From Streptomyces pseudovenezuelae (GTDB taxonomy: Bacteria; Actinomycetota; Actinomycetes; Streptomycetales; Streptomycetaceae), in NCBI RefSeq assembly GCF_001513955.1, contig NZ_KQ948144.1, forward strand, positions 1,485,220 to 1,549,219: a stretch of 64,000 bases of DNA. Reading direction: 5' to 3'. Numbering within the stretch: the stretch's first letter is position 1; every line of letters begins with the position of its first letter. Under the pieces are notes generated by a model, which saw only the letters and a program-made list of their open reading frames with translations, had not been told where the DNA came from and searched no databases. Below are positions 57,041 to 64,000 of this stretch, piece after piece. The position numbers and the translations under genes were made by a program.

Positions 57041-57814
57041 TCAGAGCCTGCGGGTGGCCAGTGTCAGCCGGTCCCGTGCGTCGAACAGCGCGTCCTTGAC
57101 CAGCTGTTCGTGGGCCGGGGTCAGCCGCGCCACCGGCACCGAGCAGCTGATCGCGTCCCGGGCGGGTGTGCGGTACGGGATCGCGACGCCGAAGCAGCGC
57201 AGCCCCAGCGTGTTCTCCTCGCGGTCCACGGAGAAGCCCTGCTCGCGGATCTGGTGCAGTTCCTCGATGAGCTTCTCGCGGTCGGTGATGGTGTGCTCGG
57301 TGAGCGCCGGCAGGGTCTCCGGCAGCATCTTGCGGACCTGTTCGTCGGAGTAGGTGCTCAGCAGCGCCTTGCCGAGGGAGGTGGAGTGCGCCGGGAGGCG
57401 GCGGCCGACCCGGGTGAAGGGCCGCAGGTAGTGCTGGGACTGCCGGGTGGCCAGGTAGACGACGTTGGTGCCGTCGAGGCGCGCGAGGTGGATGGTCTCG
57501 GTGGTGTCGTCGGAGAGCCGGTCCAGGGTCGGCCGGGCCGCCGCGACCACCTCGTCGCCGTCGATGTACGAGGTGCCGACGAGCAGCGCCCGCACCCCGA
57601 TGCCGTACCGCGTGCCCGTCGCGTCGGTCTCCACCCAGCCCAGCTCGACGAGCGTGCGCAGCAGCATGTAGAGGCTTGACTTGGGATAGCCCACGGCCTC
57701 CTGCACCGCTGCCAGGGAATGCATGCCGGGGCGCCCGGCGAAGTATTCGAGCAGTTCAACCGTCCGTACCGCGGACTTGACCTGTGACCCGCCGCCCGTC
57801 TCGCCTGCCGACAT
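57041..57814 (-). CDS. IclR-family transcriptional regulator
   Basis: The 257-residue protein has an N-terminal winged helix (about 12-75: SAVRTVELLEYFAGRPGMHSLAAVQEAVGYPKSSLYMLLRTLVELGWVETD). An effector domain follows with GRRLPAHSTSLGKALLSTYSDEQVR and GFSVDREENTLGLRCFGVAIPYR. It is divergent from the aldehyde dehydrogenase gene. It is therefore the probable controller of the last step of the sugar-acid routes, and perhaps of the udh/kdgD gap as well. Confidence 0.88.
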   Translation of the reverse strand: MSAGETGGGSQVKSAVRTVELLEYFAGRPGMHSLAAVQEAVGYPKSSLYMLLRTLVELGWVETDATGTRYGIGVRALLVGTSYIDGDEVVAAARPTLDRLSDDTTETIHLARLDGTNVVYLATRQSQHYLRPFTRVGRRLPAHSTSLGKALLSTYSDEQVRKMLPETLPALTEHTITDREKLIEELHQIREQGFSVDREENTLGLRCFGVAIPYRTPARDAISCSVPVARLTPAHEQLVKDALFDARDRLTLATRRL

Positions 57815-57885
57815 CGCCCTTGACCCCTTTGTTGGACGAGAACCAGAGTTATAGTCTCCAACAGCATATTCACCATCAGAGACAG

Positions 57886-57903
57886 CGTTCAGCATATCGA
57901 ACG
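57886..57903. promoter_or_regulatory. Inverted repeat in the IclR/aldehyde dehydrogenase gap
   Basis: CGTTC-N8-GAACG lies between the divergent starts. AGCATAT occurs both inside it and just upstream (57873), next to TATTCAC. It is a good place for the IclR-family protein to bind. Confidence 0.45.
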
Positions 57904-57943
57904 TTCCTGGTGGATGACCCAGATACACGTGGAGGGACCCGCG

Positions 57944-59473
57944 GTGGCAGCAGCACCAGTCTGGAGTGTCGACCCCCGAACCGGGAAGCAGCGCGAACAG
58001 GTTGCGGTGGAGGCCACAGCCCAGGAGGTGGACGCCGCCGTCCGTGCCGCGTACGACGCGCGCGCGTCCCTCGCCGACCGCACGGTCCGCGCGGCCTTCC
58101 TGCGCTCCGCGGCCACCAAGCTCGAAGAGTCCAAGGACCACCTCGTCGAGGCCGCGGACGCCGAGACCGCGCTCGGCCCGGTCCGGCTCACCGGCGAGCT
58201 CGCCCGCACCTGCTACCAGCTGCGGGCCTTCGCGGACATCGTCGACGAGGGCGAGTTCCTCGGCGTGGTGATCAACCACCCCGACGACACCGCGACCCCG
58301 CCGATCCCGGACCTGCGCCGCTACAAGGTGCCGCTGGGTGTCGTCGCCGTCTACTCGGCCTCCAACTTCCCCTTCGCCTTCTCGGTAGCCGGCGGCGACA
58401 CCGCGAGCGCGCTCGCGGCCGGCAACCCGGTCGTGGTCAAGGCCCACCCGGACCACCCGGGCCTGTCCGAGCTGGTCGCGTCGGTGCTGCGCCGGGCCGC
58501 CGACGAGCACGGCATCCCCGCGGGCGTGCTCGGTCTCGTGCACGGCTTCGAGGCCGGCATCGAGCTGATCAAGCACCCGCTGGTCGCCGCCGCGGGCTTC
58601 ACCGGTTCCGTGAAGGGCGGCCGCGCCCTGTTCGACGCGGCGGCCGCGCGCCCGGTGCCGATCCCCTTCCACGGTGAGCTGGGCTCCCTGAACCCCGTCG
58701 TGATCACGGAGGAGGCCGCGGCCGAGCGCGCGGAGGCCATCGGCGCCGGGCTCGCGGGCTCCATGACCCTCGGCGTCGGCCAGTTCTGCGTGAAGCCGGG
58801 CCTGGTCCTCGTGCCGTCCGGCGCGGCCGGTGACGGCCTGGTGAAGTCCCTGACCGACGCCGTCAGCGACACCGACGCCGGCGTCCTCCTGGACCACCGC
58901 ATGCGGGACAACTTCGTCGCCGGTGTCGCCGAGCGCGCGGAGCTCCCCGAGGTCGAGTCGCCGGTGACGCCCGGCGCGGGCGGCGAGCACACGGTCAGCG
59001 CGGGCTTCCTCACGGTGTCGGCGCAGAAGCTGGCCACCGAGGGGGCGTACGACCTGCTCCTTGAGGAGTGCTTCGGTCCGGTGACCGTGGTGGTCCGCTA
59101 CGACGACGACGCGCAGGCGCGCACGGTGCTGTCCCGGCTGCCCGGCAACCTCACGGCGACGGTCCACCTGTCCGAGGGGGAGGCGGCCGGCCAGGGGCGC
59201 GGCGCGGAGATCCTCGCGGAGCTGACGCCGCTCGCCGGCCGTGTCCTGGTCAACGGCTGGCCGACCGGGGTCGCGGTGGCCCCCGCCCAGCACCACGGCG
59301 GCCCGTACCCGGCGACGACGTCCACGTCGACGTCGGTGGGCGGCACGGCGATCGAGCGCTGGCTGCGCCCGGTGGCCTACCAGAACGCGCCGGAGGCCCT
59401 GCTGCCGCCGGAGCTGCGGGACGACAACCCGCTGGGTCTGCCGCGCCGCTTCAACAACGTTCTCGAACGCTAG
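57944..59473 (+). CDS. NADP-type aldehyde dehydrogenase, 2,5-dioxovalerate dehydrogenase
   Basis: It oxidises 2,5-dioxovalerate (2-oxoglutarate semialdehyde) to 2-oxoglutarate. The 509-residue protein has YSASNFPFAFSVAGGDTASAL (Asn of the oxyanion hole), KAHPDHPGLSE, GFTGSVKGGRALFDAA, FHGELGSLNPVV (Glu) and GVGQFCVKPGLV (catalytic Cys). The order and the GQFC motif are those of the 2-oxoglutarate-semialdehyde branch. GTG 57944 is chosen since GGAGGG is 7 bases upstream. ATG 57914 in frame lacks a good site. It would complete both the uronate and arabinonate routes encoded 30-40 kb away. Confidence 0.86.
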   Translation: MAAAPVWSVDPRTGKQREQVAVEATAQEVDAAVRAAYDARASLADRTVRAAFLRSAATKLEESKDHLVEAADAETALGPVRLTGELARTCYQLRAFADIVDEGEFLGVVINHPDDTATPPIPDLRRYKVPLGVVAVYSASNFPFAFSVAGGDTASALAAGNPVVVKAHPDHPGLSELVASVLRRAADEHGIPAGVLGLVHGFEAGIELIKHPLVAAAGFTGSVKGGRALFDAAAARPVPIPFHGELGSLNPVVITEEAAAERAEAIGAGLAGSMTLGVGQFCVKPGLVLVPSGAAGDGLVKSLTDAVSDTDAGVLLDHRMRDNFVAGVAERAELPEVESPVTPGAGGEHTVSAGFLTVSAQKLATEGAYDLLLEECFGPVTVVVRYDDDAQARTVLSRLPGNLTATVHLSEGEAAGQGRGAEILAELTPLAGRVLVNGWPTGVAVAPAQHHGGPYPATTSTSTSVGGTAIERWLRPVAYQNAPEALLPPELRDDNPLGLPRRFNNVLER

Positions 59474-59518
59474 GCACCCGGGGGTCACCCGCGGAGAGGG
59501 AACTGGAAAACTCTGAGG

Positions 59519-60127
59519 ATGGACGTCGAACTTCCCCAACTCCCTTTCTCTCTCCGCACCTACGGCCCTGACGGGCACTGGGCGTACGAGGACGGCATTC
59601 TCTCCGGCTGGGCCGGCCCCCGGCAGGACCGGTTCGTGCCGCCCACCGGGGAGTCCCTGGACCCCGCCGCCGACGCGCCGCGTCTGCTCGGTGCCCCCGA
59701 GGGCGACTTCCAGCTGATAGCCCGCGTCACCGTGGGCTTCAACGGATCGTTCGACGCGGGCGTCCTCTACGTCCACGTCGGCGAGCGGGCGTGGGCCAAG
59801 CTCTGCCTGGAGAACTCCCCGGCCGTGCCCACCGTCTGCACGGTCGTCACCCGGGGGCACTCCGACGACTGCAACTCCTTCACTGTGGACGGCACCTCGG
59901 TGTGGCTGCGGGTCAGCCGCACCGGCCGGGCCTTCGCCTTCCACGCCTCCCGCGACGGCAAGCGCTGGACCTTCGTCCGCCTGTTCACCCTGGGCGACGA
60001 GAAGGAGACCGGCGCGGCCCTGGTCGGCTTCATGTCGCAGTCGCCGATGGGGGAGGGCTGCGTGGTCACGTACGACCACATCGAGTACCGGCCCGAGTGG
60101 CCGGCGGACCTGCGGGACGGCAGCTGA
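59519..60127 (+). CDS. DUF1349 (concanavalin-like) protein
   Basis: The 202-residue protein has the lectin-like pattern DFQLIARVTVGFNGSFDAGVLYVHVGERAWAKLCLENSP, VTRGHSDDCNSF, VWLRVSRTGRAFAFHASRDGKRWTFVRLF and MSQSPMGEGCVVTYDHI. It has no signal peptide, so it is cytoplasmic. Members may bind or act on sugars, but none of the visible residues gives a reaction. It starts 45 bases after the aldehyde dehydrogenase and may share its transcript. Confidence 0.82.
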   Translation: MDVELPQLPFSLRTYGPDGHWAYEDGILSGWAGPRQDRFVPPTGESLDPAADAPRLLGAPEGDFQLIARVTVGFNGSFDAGVLYVHVGERAWAKLCLENSPAVPTVCTVVTRGHSDDCNSFTVDGTSVWLRVSRTGRAFAFHASRDGKRWTFVRLFTLGDEKETGAALVGFMSQSPMGEGCVVTYDHIEYRPEWPADLRDGS

Positions 60128-60200
60128 GGCCTCCGGCGGCGGGGGCAGAAGCACATGGGGGTGCCGGGCCGGTGGTGCGGCGGGTGCGGGCCCGTCGTGG

Positions 60201-60227
60201 CCGGTCGCGCAGTTCCCCGCGCCCCTG
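60201..60227 (+). repeat. Dispersed intergenic repeat, copy 5
   Basis: The core ccggtcgcgcagttccccgc and the following gcccctg differ by one base from copies 1-3. It sits after the DUF1349 gene and before the DsbA-family gene. Confidence 0.78.
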
Positions 60228-60328
60228 AGGACGCTGCGCGCCCCGGGAATGGCCCGCGCTGTTTGAATGTTCAGCAAACGAGGCGGAGGGAGTCTCCGCA
60301 CCCGTTCGAGCTGGAGAGAGCCGTAGAC

Positions 60329-61054
60329 ATGCGCGTCGAGATCTGGAGCGACATCGCCTGCCCCTGGTGCTACGTGGGCAAGGCCCGCTTCGAGAAGGCG
60401 CTGGAGGCCTTCCCGCACCGCGACGGCGTCGAGGTCGTCCACCGGTCGTTCGAGCTGGACCCCGGGCGGGACAAGAGCGACGTCCAGCCCGTTCTCGCCA
60501 TGCTCAGCAAGAAGTACGGCATGAGCCAGGCCCAGGCCCAGGCCGGCGAGGAGAACCTCGGGGCCCAGGCCGCCGCCGAGGGCCTCGACTACCGGACCCG
60601 TGACCGCGACCACGGCAACACCTTCGATCTGCACCGCCTCCTCCACCTCGCCAAGGAGCACGGCAGGCAGGACGAGCTCGTCCAGATCTTCTACCGGGCC
60701 AACTTCGCCGAGGAGCGGTCCCTGTTCTCCGAGGGCGACGAGCGCCTCGTCGAGCTCGCCGTGGAGGCCGGCCTGGACGCCGGTGAGGTCCGCAAGGTCC
60801 TCGCCGACCCCACCGCCTACGCCGACGAGGTCCGCGCCGACGAGCGCGAGGCCGCCGAGCTCGGCGCCAACGGCGTCCCCTTCTTCGTCCTCGACCGCAA
60901 GTACGGCGTCTCCGGCGCCCAGCCCGCCGAGGTCTTCGCCCAGGCCCTCACCCAGGCCTGGGGCAACCGCTCCCCGCTGCAGCTGATCGACCAGGGCGAC
61001 GCCTCCGCCGAGGCCTGCGGTCCCGACGGGTGCGCCGTACCGCAGCAGGGCTGA
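60329..61054 (+). CDS. DsbA-family (FrnE-like) oxidoreductase
   Basis: The 241-residue thioredoxin-fold protein has the active site DIACPWCYVGK (Cys about 11 and 14), a helical insertion, and the cis-Pro region ANGVPFFVLDRKYGVSGAQPAEVF. It has no signal, so it is cytoplasmic. FrnE-like proteins act as disulfide isomerases or in polyketide and stress pathways, and the client is unknown. Three more Cys near the end (ACGPDGC) may bind metal. ATG 60329 follows GGAGAGAG. Confidence 0.86.
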   Translation: MRVEIWSDIACPWCYVGKARFEKALEAFPHRDGVEVVHRSFELDPGRDKSDVQPVLAMLSKKYGMSQAQAQAGEENLGAQAAAEGLDYRTRDRDHGNTFDLHRLLHLAKEHGRQDELVQIFYRANFAEERSLFSEGDERLVELAVEAGLDAGEVRKVLADPTAYADEVRADEREAAELGANGVPFFVLDRKYGVSGAQPAEVFAQALTQAWGNRSPLQLIDQGDASAEACGPDGCAVPQQG

Positions 61055-61153
61055 CAGAACACGCAGGTCGGCGCGGACGTATAAGCGTTCCTTGGCGAAA
61101 CCACGTAGAAAATCGCAATGGACCGAGAGGTCTTCCGGCCCCACAGTGGAGTC

Positions 61154-62206
61154 ATGGAGACCTTCGAGAGCCTCGTCCGCGCCGAGTTCGCCCCGAAGAA
61201 CACCTTCCTCAACACCGCGAGCAGCGGCCTGCTCCCCGCCCGCACCGTGACCGCCCTCCAGCAGGCCGCGCTGATCCGCGCCGAGGGCAGGCCGCTGGAC
61301 CCGCTGTTCCAGGACGTGGAGGCCTCCCGCGCCGCGTTCGCCAGGCTCGCCGGTGTCCCGGTGACCCGGATCGCGGCGGGACCGTCCGTGTCCACCTTCT
61401 CGGGTCTGGTCGCCGCCTCGCTGCCGCCGGGCGCCGAAGTCCTCACCGCCGAGGACGACTTCACCTCCGTCGTGAACCCCTTCCACACTCGCGGCGACCT
61501 CAAGGTGCGCATCGTGCCGCTGGAGCGGCTCGCCGACTCCGTCCGCCCCGGCACCGCCCTCGTCGCCGTCAGCGCCGCCCAGTCCGCCGACGGCCGGATC
61601 GCCGACCTGCCCGCCCTGCGGGACGCGGCCAGGGCGCACGGGGCCCGCATCTACGTCGACTTCTCGCAGGCCGCGGGCTGGCTCCCGGTGGACGCGCGGT
61701 CCTACGACTACACGGTCTCCACCACCTTCAAGTGGCTGCTCGGCCCGCACGGCGCGGCCTTCCTCGCCGTGCCGGAGGACTTCGGCGACCTCAGGCCGGT
61801 GCTCGCCGGCTGGGTCGCGGGCGAGATCCCCTGGGACAGCTGCTACGGACCCGTCGCCGAACTGGCCCACTCCGCCCGACGGTTCGACGTCAGCCCGGCC
61901 CTGTTCACCTACACGGGCACCCGCCACTCCCTCGAACTCCTGGAGGAGCTCGGCGTGGACGCCGTGCGTGCCCACGACCTCGCCCTCGCCGACCGCTTCC
62001 GCACCGGACTCGCCGCGCTCGGCCACGCACCCCTGCCCGCCCCCGGCTCGCCGATCGTGTCCGTGCCCGGACTCGGCGGACGGCAGCCCGAGTTGAGCGC
62101 CGCGGGCATCGAGGTGTCCAACCGCGCCGGCAACCTGCGTGCCTCCTTCCACCTCTACAACACGGCCGCGGATGTCGACCGGATTCTGGACGCCCTGTCT
62201 CACTGA
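61154..62206 (+). CDS. PLP-dependent aminotransferase class V-fold protein
   Basis: The 350-residue protein has the class V pattern NTFLNTASSGLLPARTV, VYVDFSQ-like IYVDFSQAAGWLPVD (Asp), and YTVSTTFKWLLGPHGAAFL, where the Lys holds PLP. It could be a cysteine desulfurase-like, isopenicillin N epimerase-like or kynureninase-like enzyme; no partner decides. ATG 61154 has GGAG close upstream. ATG 61118 is in frame but lacks a site. Confidence 0.82.
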   Translation: METFESLVRAEFAPKNTFLNTASSGLLPARTVTALQQAALIRAEGRPLDPLFQDVEASRAAFARLAGVPVTRIAAGPSVSTFSGLVAASLPPGAEVLTAEDDFTSVVNPFHTRGDLKVRIVPLERLADSVRPGTALVAVSAAQSADGRIADLPALRDAARAHGARIYVDFSQAAGWLPVDARSYDYTVSTTFKWLLGPHGAAFLAVPEDFGDLRPVLAGWVAGEIPWDSCYGPVAELAHSARRFDVSPALFTYTGTRHSLELLEELGVDAVRAHDLALADRFRTGLAALGHAPLPAPGSPIVSVPGLGGRQPELSAAGIEVSNRAGNLRASFHLYNTAADVDRILDALSH

Positions 62207-62263
62207 ACCGCTGGCGCCGCGCCGCCCGGGACGCTAGGAAGGGCACCAAGGGGTGGTGGTGCC

Positions 62264-62872
62264 GTGGAGTCCACGGACGGGACGACGTCCGTGCAGCAAC
62301 CCGCAGACGCGGAGCTGCACCGGCGGCTGGTGTACGGCGACGAGTCCGCGCTGGCCGAGGCGTACGGGGCGTACGGCGGGCTGGTGCGGGCGGTCGCGAT
62401 GCGGGTGACCCGCAGCCGGGCCGCCGCCGAGGACGTGGCGCAGGAGGTCTTCGCGCAGCTGTGGAGCAGGCCGTACGCCTTCGAGCCGCGCCGGGGCAGC
62501 CTGCGCACCTGGCTGTCGGTACTGGCGCACCGGCGAGCCGTGGACTGGGTGCGCGGTGAGGCCCGGCACCGCAAGGACGTCCGCGCCGACGACCTGGCCC
62601 TGCACGGCATCCCGGACGCCTCTCCCGGCCCCGCCGAGGCGGTCGTCGACCGGGAGCGCTCCCTCCAGCTGCACACCGCCCTCGCCGAACTCCCGCAGCC
62701 GCAACGGGAGGTGGTGCACCTCGCCTACTTCGCGGGCCGCACCTACCGGCAGGCCGCCGTCGAGCTCGGCATCCCCGAGGGCACCGCGAAGACCCGGCTG
62801 CGCACCGCGCTGCGCACCCTCGCGGAGACTTTGGCCGACCCACCCGACCGGGCGTGGGAAGGGGGCGCATGA
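62264..62872 (+). CDS. ECF sigma factor (SigK/ECF19-like)
   Basis: The 202-residue protein has region 2 at about 25-95 (LAEAYGAYGGLVRAVAMRVTRSRAAAEDVAQEVFAQLWSRPYAF; RTWLSVLAHRRAVDWVR) and region 4 at about 140-195 (ALAELPQPQREVVHLAYFAGRTYRQAAVELGIPEGTAKTRLRTALRTL). The start is GTG 62264. The next gene encodes a zinc-finger anti-sigma-like protein, so the pair should form a regulated switch, probably of redox type. Confidence 0.9.
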   Translation: MESTDGTTSVQQPADAELHRRLVYGDESALAEAYGAYGGLVRAVAMRVTRSRAAAEDVAQEVFAQLWSRPYAFEPRRGSLRTWLSVLAHRRAVDWVRGEARHRKDVRADDLALHGIPDASPGPAEAVVDRERSLQLHTALAELPQPQREVVHLAYFAGRTYRQAAVELGIPEGTAKTRLRTALRTLAETLADPPDRAWEGGA

Positions 62873-62906
62873 TGGCGGCAGGGGAACACGGGGAAGGGGG
62901 CGAGCG

Positions 62907-63905
62907 GTGACCGAGCACGACGACGTACGCGACCTGCTGGCCGCCTGGGCCTTCGGCGCCCTGGAACCGGCCGAGGAGCGCGCGGTCCCGCTCCACCTGG
63001 CCCGGTGCCAGGACTGCGCCGCCGAGGCGGAACAGCTGCGCGAGACGGTACGGATGCTGGAAGGGCCGCCGCTCGACGAGCCGCCGTCCCCCTTCGACAC
63101 CCCGTTCGCCGGCGCCCTCCGGGCCCGTCCAGCGCCGCCCCGCGTGGCCCGGCACGCCGCCCCCTACGCGGCCGCGGTCGCGGGGCTCAGGGCGCTGCTG
63201 CCCGAGCTGCCGGGGCGCTGGTCCACCCCGGTCGTCCACGACTGGGACGTGCACGCCACCGTCGCCCATCTGCTCGCCGCCGACGAACACCTGGCGCTGC
63301 GGCTCGGGATCGAAGCCCGGGTGCCGGGCGCGCGGATCGACGAGGACGCGGACTGGACGGACACCTGGGAGCGGCGCAGCGCTGAGGTGATCGCCCACGA
63401 GTACGGCCGCAGGCCCGAGGAGACCGTCGCCGACTGGTCCGCTCAGGCGGCCGAGCTGCTCGGCACCCCGCACGCCCGCGACCCCGAACTCGCCGCCGGG
63501 ACCACGCTGTTGATGGGTCTCCGGCTGCCGGTCGCCGAGCACTTCCTGGCGCGGGCCTTCGAGGCGTGGATCCACACCGACGACATCGGTCGCGCCCTGG
63601 GCCTGACCGTGCCGCCACCGCCCGAGGAGCACCTGGGGCAGCTGATCGGGCTGGCCGTCCGTGTGCTCGACACCGTCCTCGGGACGGAGACGCCGCCGGT
63701 GCTGTTCGCGGTCAGGGGCGGCGAGGAGTGGGTCCTGGGTTCGCGGAGCGACCCCGTGGCCGCCGAACTCACCCTGGACCCGGTGGACTTCTGTCTGCTG
63801 GTCGGCGGCCGGTACGCGCCGGACGCCGTGCCCCGGGACACGACGGGCGACGCGGCCGCCGTACGGAACGTACTGGAGCGGGCCGCGTCGCTGTCGTGGC
63901 TGTGA
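62907..63905 (+). CDS. Anti-sigma zinc finger fused to mycothiol-dependent isomerase-like domain
   Basis: The 332-residue protein has an N-terminal zinc-finger anti-sigma segment (about 1-45: DVRDLLAAWAFGALEPAEERAVPLHLARCQDC, His about 30, Cys about 34 and 37). A DinB/MDMPI-type domain follows (about 85-240: WSTPVVHDWDVHATVAHLLAADEHL; LARAFEAWIHTDDIGRALGL), then an SCP-like end. There is no membrane helix. The zinc finger should bind the sigma factor encoded 34 bases upstream, and the second domain could sense mycothiol. GTG 62907 follows GGAAGG. Confidence 0.86.
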   Translation: MTEHDDVRDLLAAWAFGALEPAEERAVPLHLARCQDCAAEAEQLRETVRMLEGPPLDEPPSPFDTPFAGALRARPAPPRVARHAAPYAAAVAGLRALLPELPGRWSTPVVHDWDVHATVAHLLAADEHLALRLGIEARVPGARIDEDADWTDTWERRSAEVIAHEYGRRPEETVADWSAQAAELLGTPHARDPELAAGTTLLMGLRLPVAEHFLARAFEAWIHTDDIGRALGLTVPPPPEEHLGQLIGLAVRVLDTVLGTETPPVLFAVRGGEEWVLGSRSDPVAAELTLDPVDFCLLVGGRYAPDAVPRDTTGDAAAVRNVLERAASLSWL

Positions 63906-63934
63906 GGGTCACCCGGAGGGGTCACCCTGGCGGG

Positions 63935-64000
63935 TCACTTCACCGGCGTGAAGTCCCTCGCGCCGATGAACTCCGGCCGCCGGATGGGCGCCGCGAACGG
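63935..64000 (-). CDS. 3' end of a minus-strand gene cut by the window edge
   Basis: The frame reads PFAAPIRRPEFIGARDFTPVK and a stop at 63935. Codon use fits the neighbours, but 21 residues are too few to name a family. It converges with the anti-sigma gene. Confidence 0.5.
   Translation of the reverse strand, partial: PFAAPIRRPEFIGARDFTPVK

Noticed and set aside
57041..62203. A 1720-codon open frame on the minus strand
   Set aside because: Only its last 257 codons encode the IclR regulator. The rest is antisense to the aldehyde dehydrogenase, DUF1349, DsbA and PLP genes, which have clear family motifs.
63906..63934. gggtcaccc/gggtcac repeats as a terminator between the last two genes
   Set aside because: The arms pair only in short, competing ways, so no single stable hairpin could be assigned.

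Overview
This window is from a high-GC actinomycete, almost certainly a Streptomyces or close relative. Third codon positions are nearly always G or C, GTG and TTG starts are common, and ATGA/GTGA stop-start overlaps are frequent. Secreted proteins carry Tat or Sec signals, and mycothiol-type, SigE-type and IclR/GntR/DeoR regulators are present. Two sugar ABC importers lack their own ATPase, as is usual where one shared ATPase (MsiK) serves many importers. A roughly 27-base element (core GGTCGCGCAGTTCCCCGCGCCCCT) recurs between genes. I see no rRNA, tRNA, CRISPR array, prophage or intact insertion sequence.

Layout. 1-5.9 kb: a repeat-rich membrane protein cut by the window edge, a decayed BrkB/YihY membrane-protein gene, an ABM-type protein and an ArsR/SRPBCC pair. 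4.1-10.2 kb: a secreted nuclease, an unrecognised protein, a Tat-exported PhoX-family phosphatase behind a PHO box, and an HNH nuclease. 10.3-14.1 kb: a GntR regulator with ACC deaminase, a TetR regulator and a two-domain TerD protein. 14.1-19.2 kb: a probable polyol or sugar operon (binding protein, two permeases, zinc dehydrogenase) with a divergently placed operator candidate and a DeoR regulator.

19.4-51.5 kb is a large pectin and hemicellulose utilisation region. It encodes uronate dehydrogenase and 5-dehydro-4-deoxyglucarate dehydratase. A GntR-controlled run follows, with a DHDPS-family enzyme, an IlvD/Edd dehydratase and two permeases. Next come a PL1 pectate lyase, a Gfo/Idh/MocA oxidoreductase, a DUF6807 protein and a GH43 enzyme. 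A natural PL1-CE8 fusion, a binding protein, a CE12 esterase, a second PL1, two CE8 pectinesterases, an alpha/beta hydrolase and a PL9 lyase come after that. The region closes with an acid phosphatase, a double GH43 protein and a dead PL9 paralogue.

51.8-64 kb holds an ECF sigma factor with its probable regulator, a purine-type NCS2 permease, a penicillin-binding protein, a GNAT enzyme and an IclR regulator divergent from a 2,5-dioxovalerate-type aldehyde dehydrogenase. A DUF1349 protein, a DsbA-family protein and a PLP enzyme follow. The last pair is an ECF sigma factor and a zinc-finger protein fused to a mycothiol-dependent-isomerase-like domain.

How the parts fit (inference). Extracellular lyases, esterases and GH43 enzymes would release galacturonate, oligouronides and arabinose. 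Uronate dehydrogenase and the KdgD-type dehydratase form part of the oxidative uronate route. The IlvD/Edd plus DHDPS pair resembles the oxidative L-arabinose route. Both routes end at 2,5-dioxovalerate, which the aldehyde dehydrogenase at 57.9 kb would convert to 2-oxoglutarate. No galactarate or glucarate dehydratase of the usual families is visible in the window.
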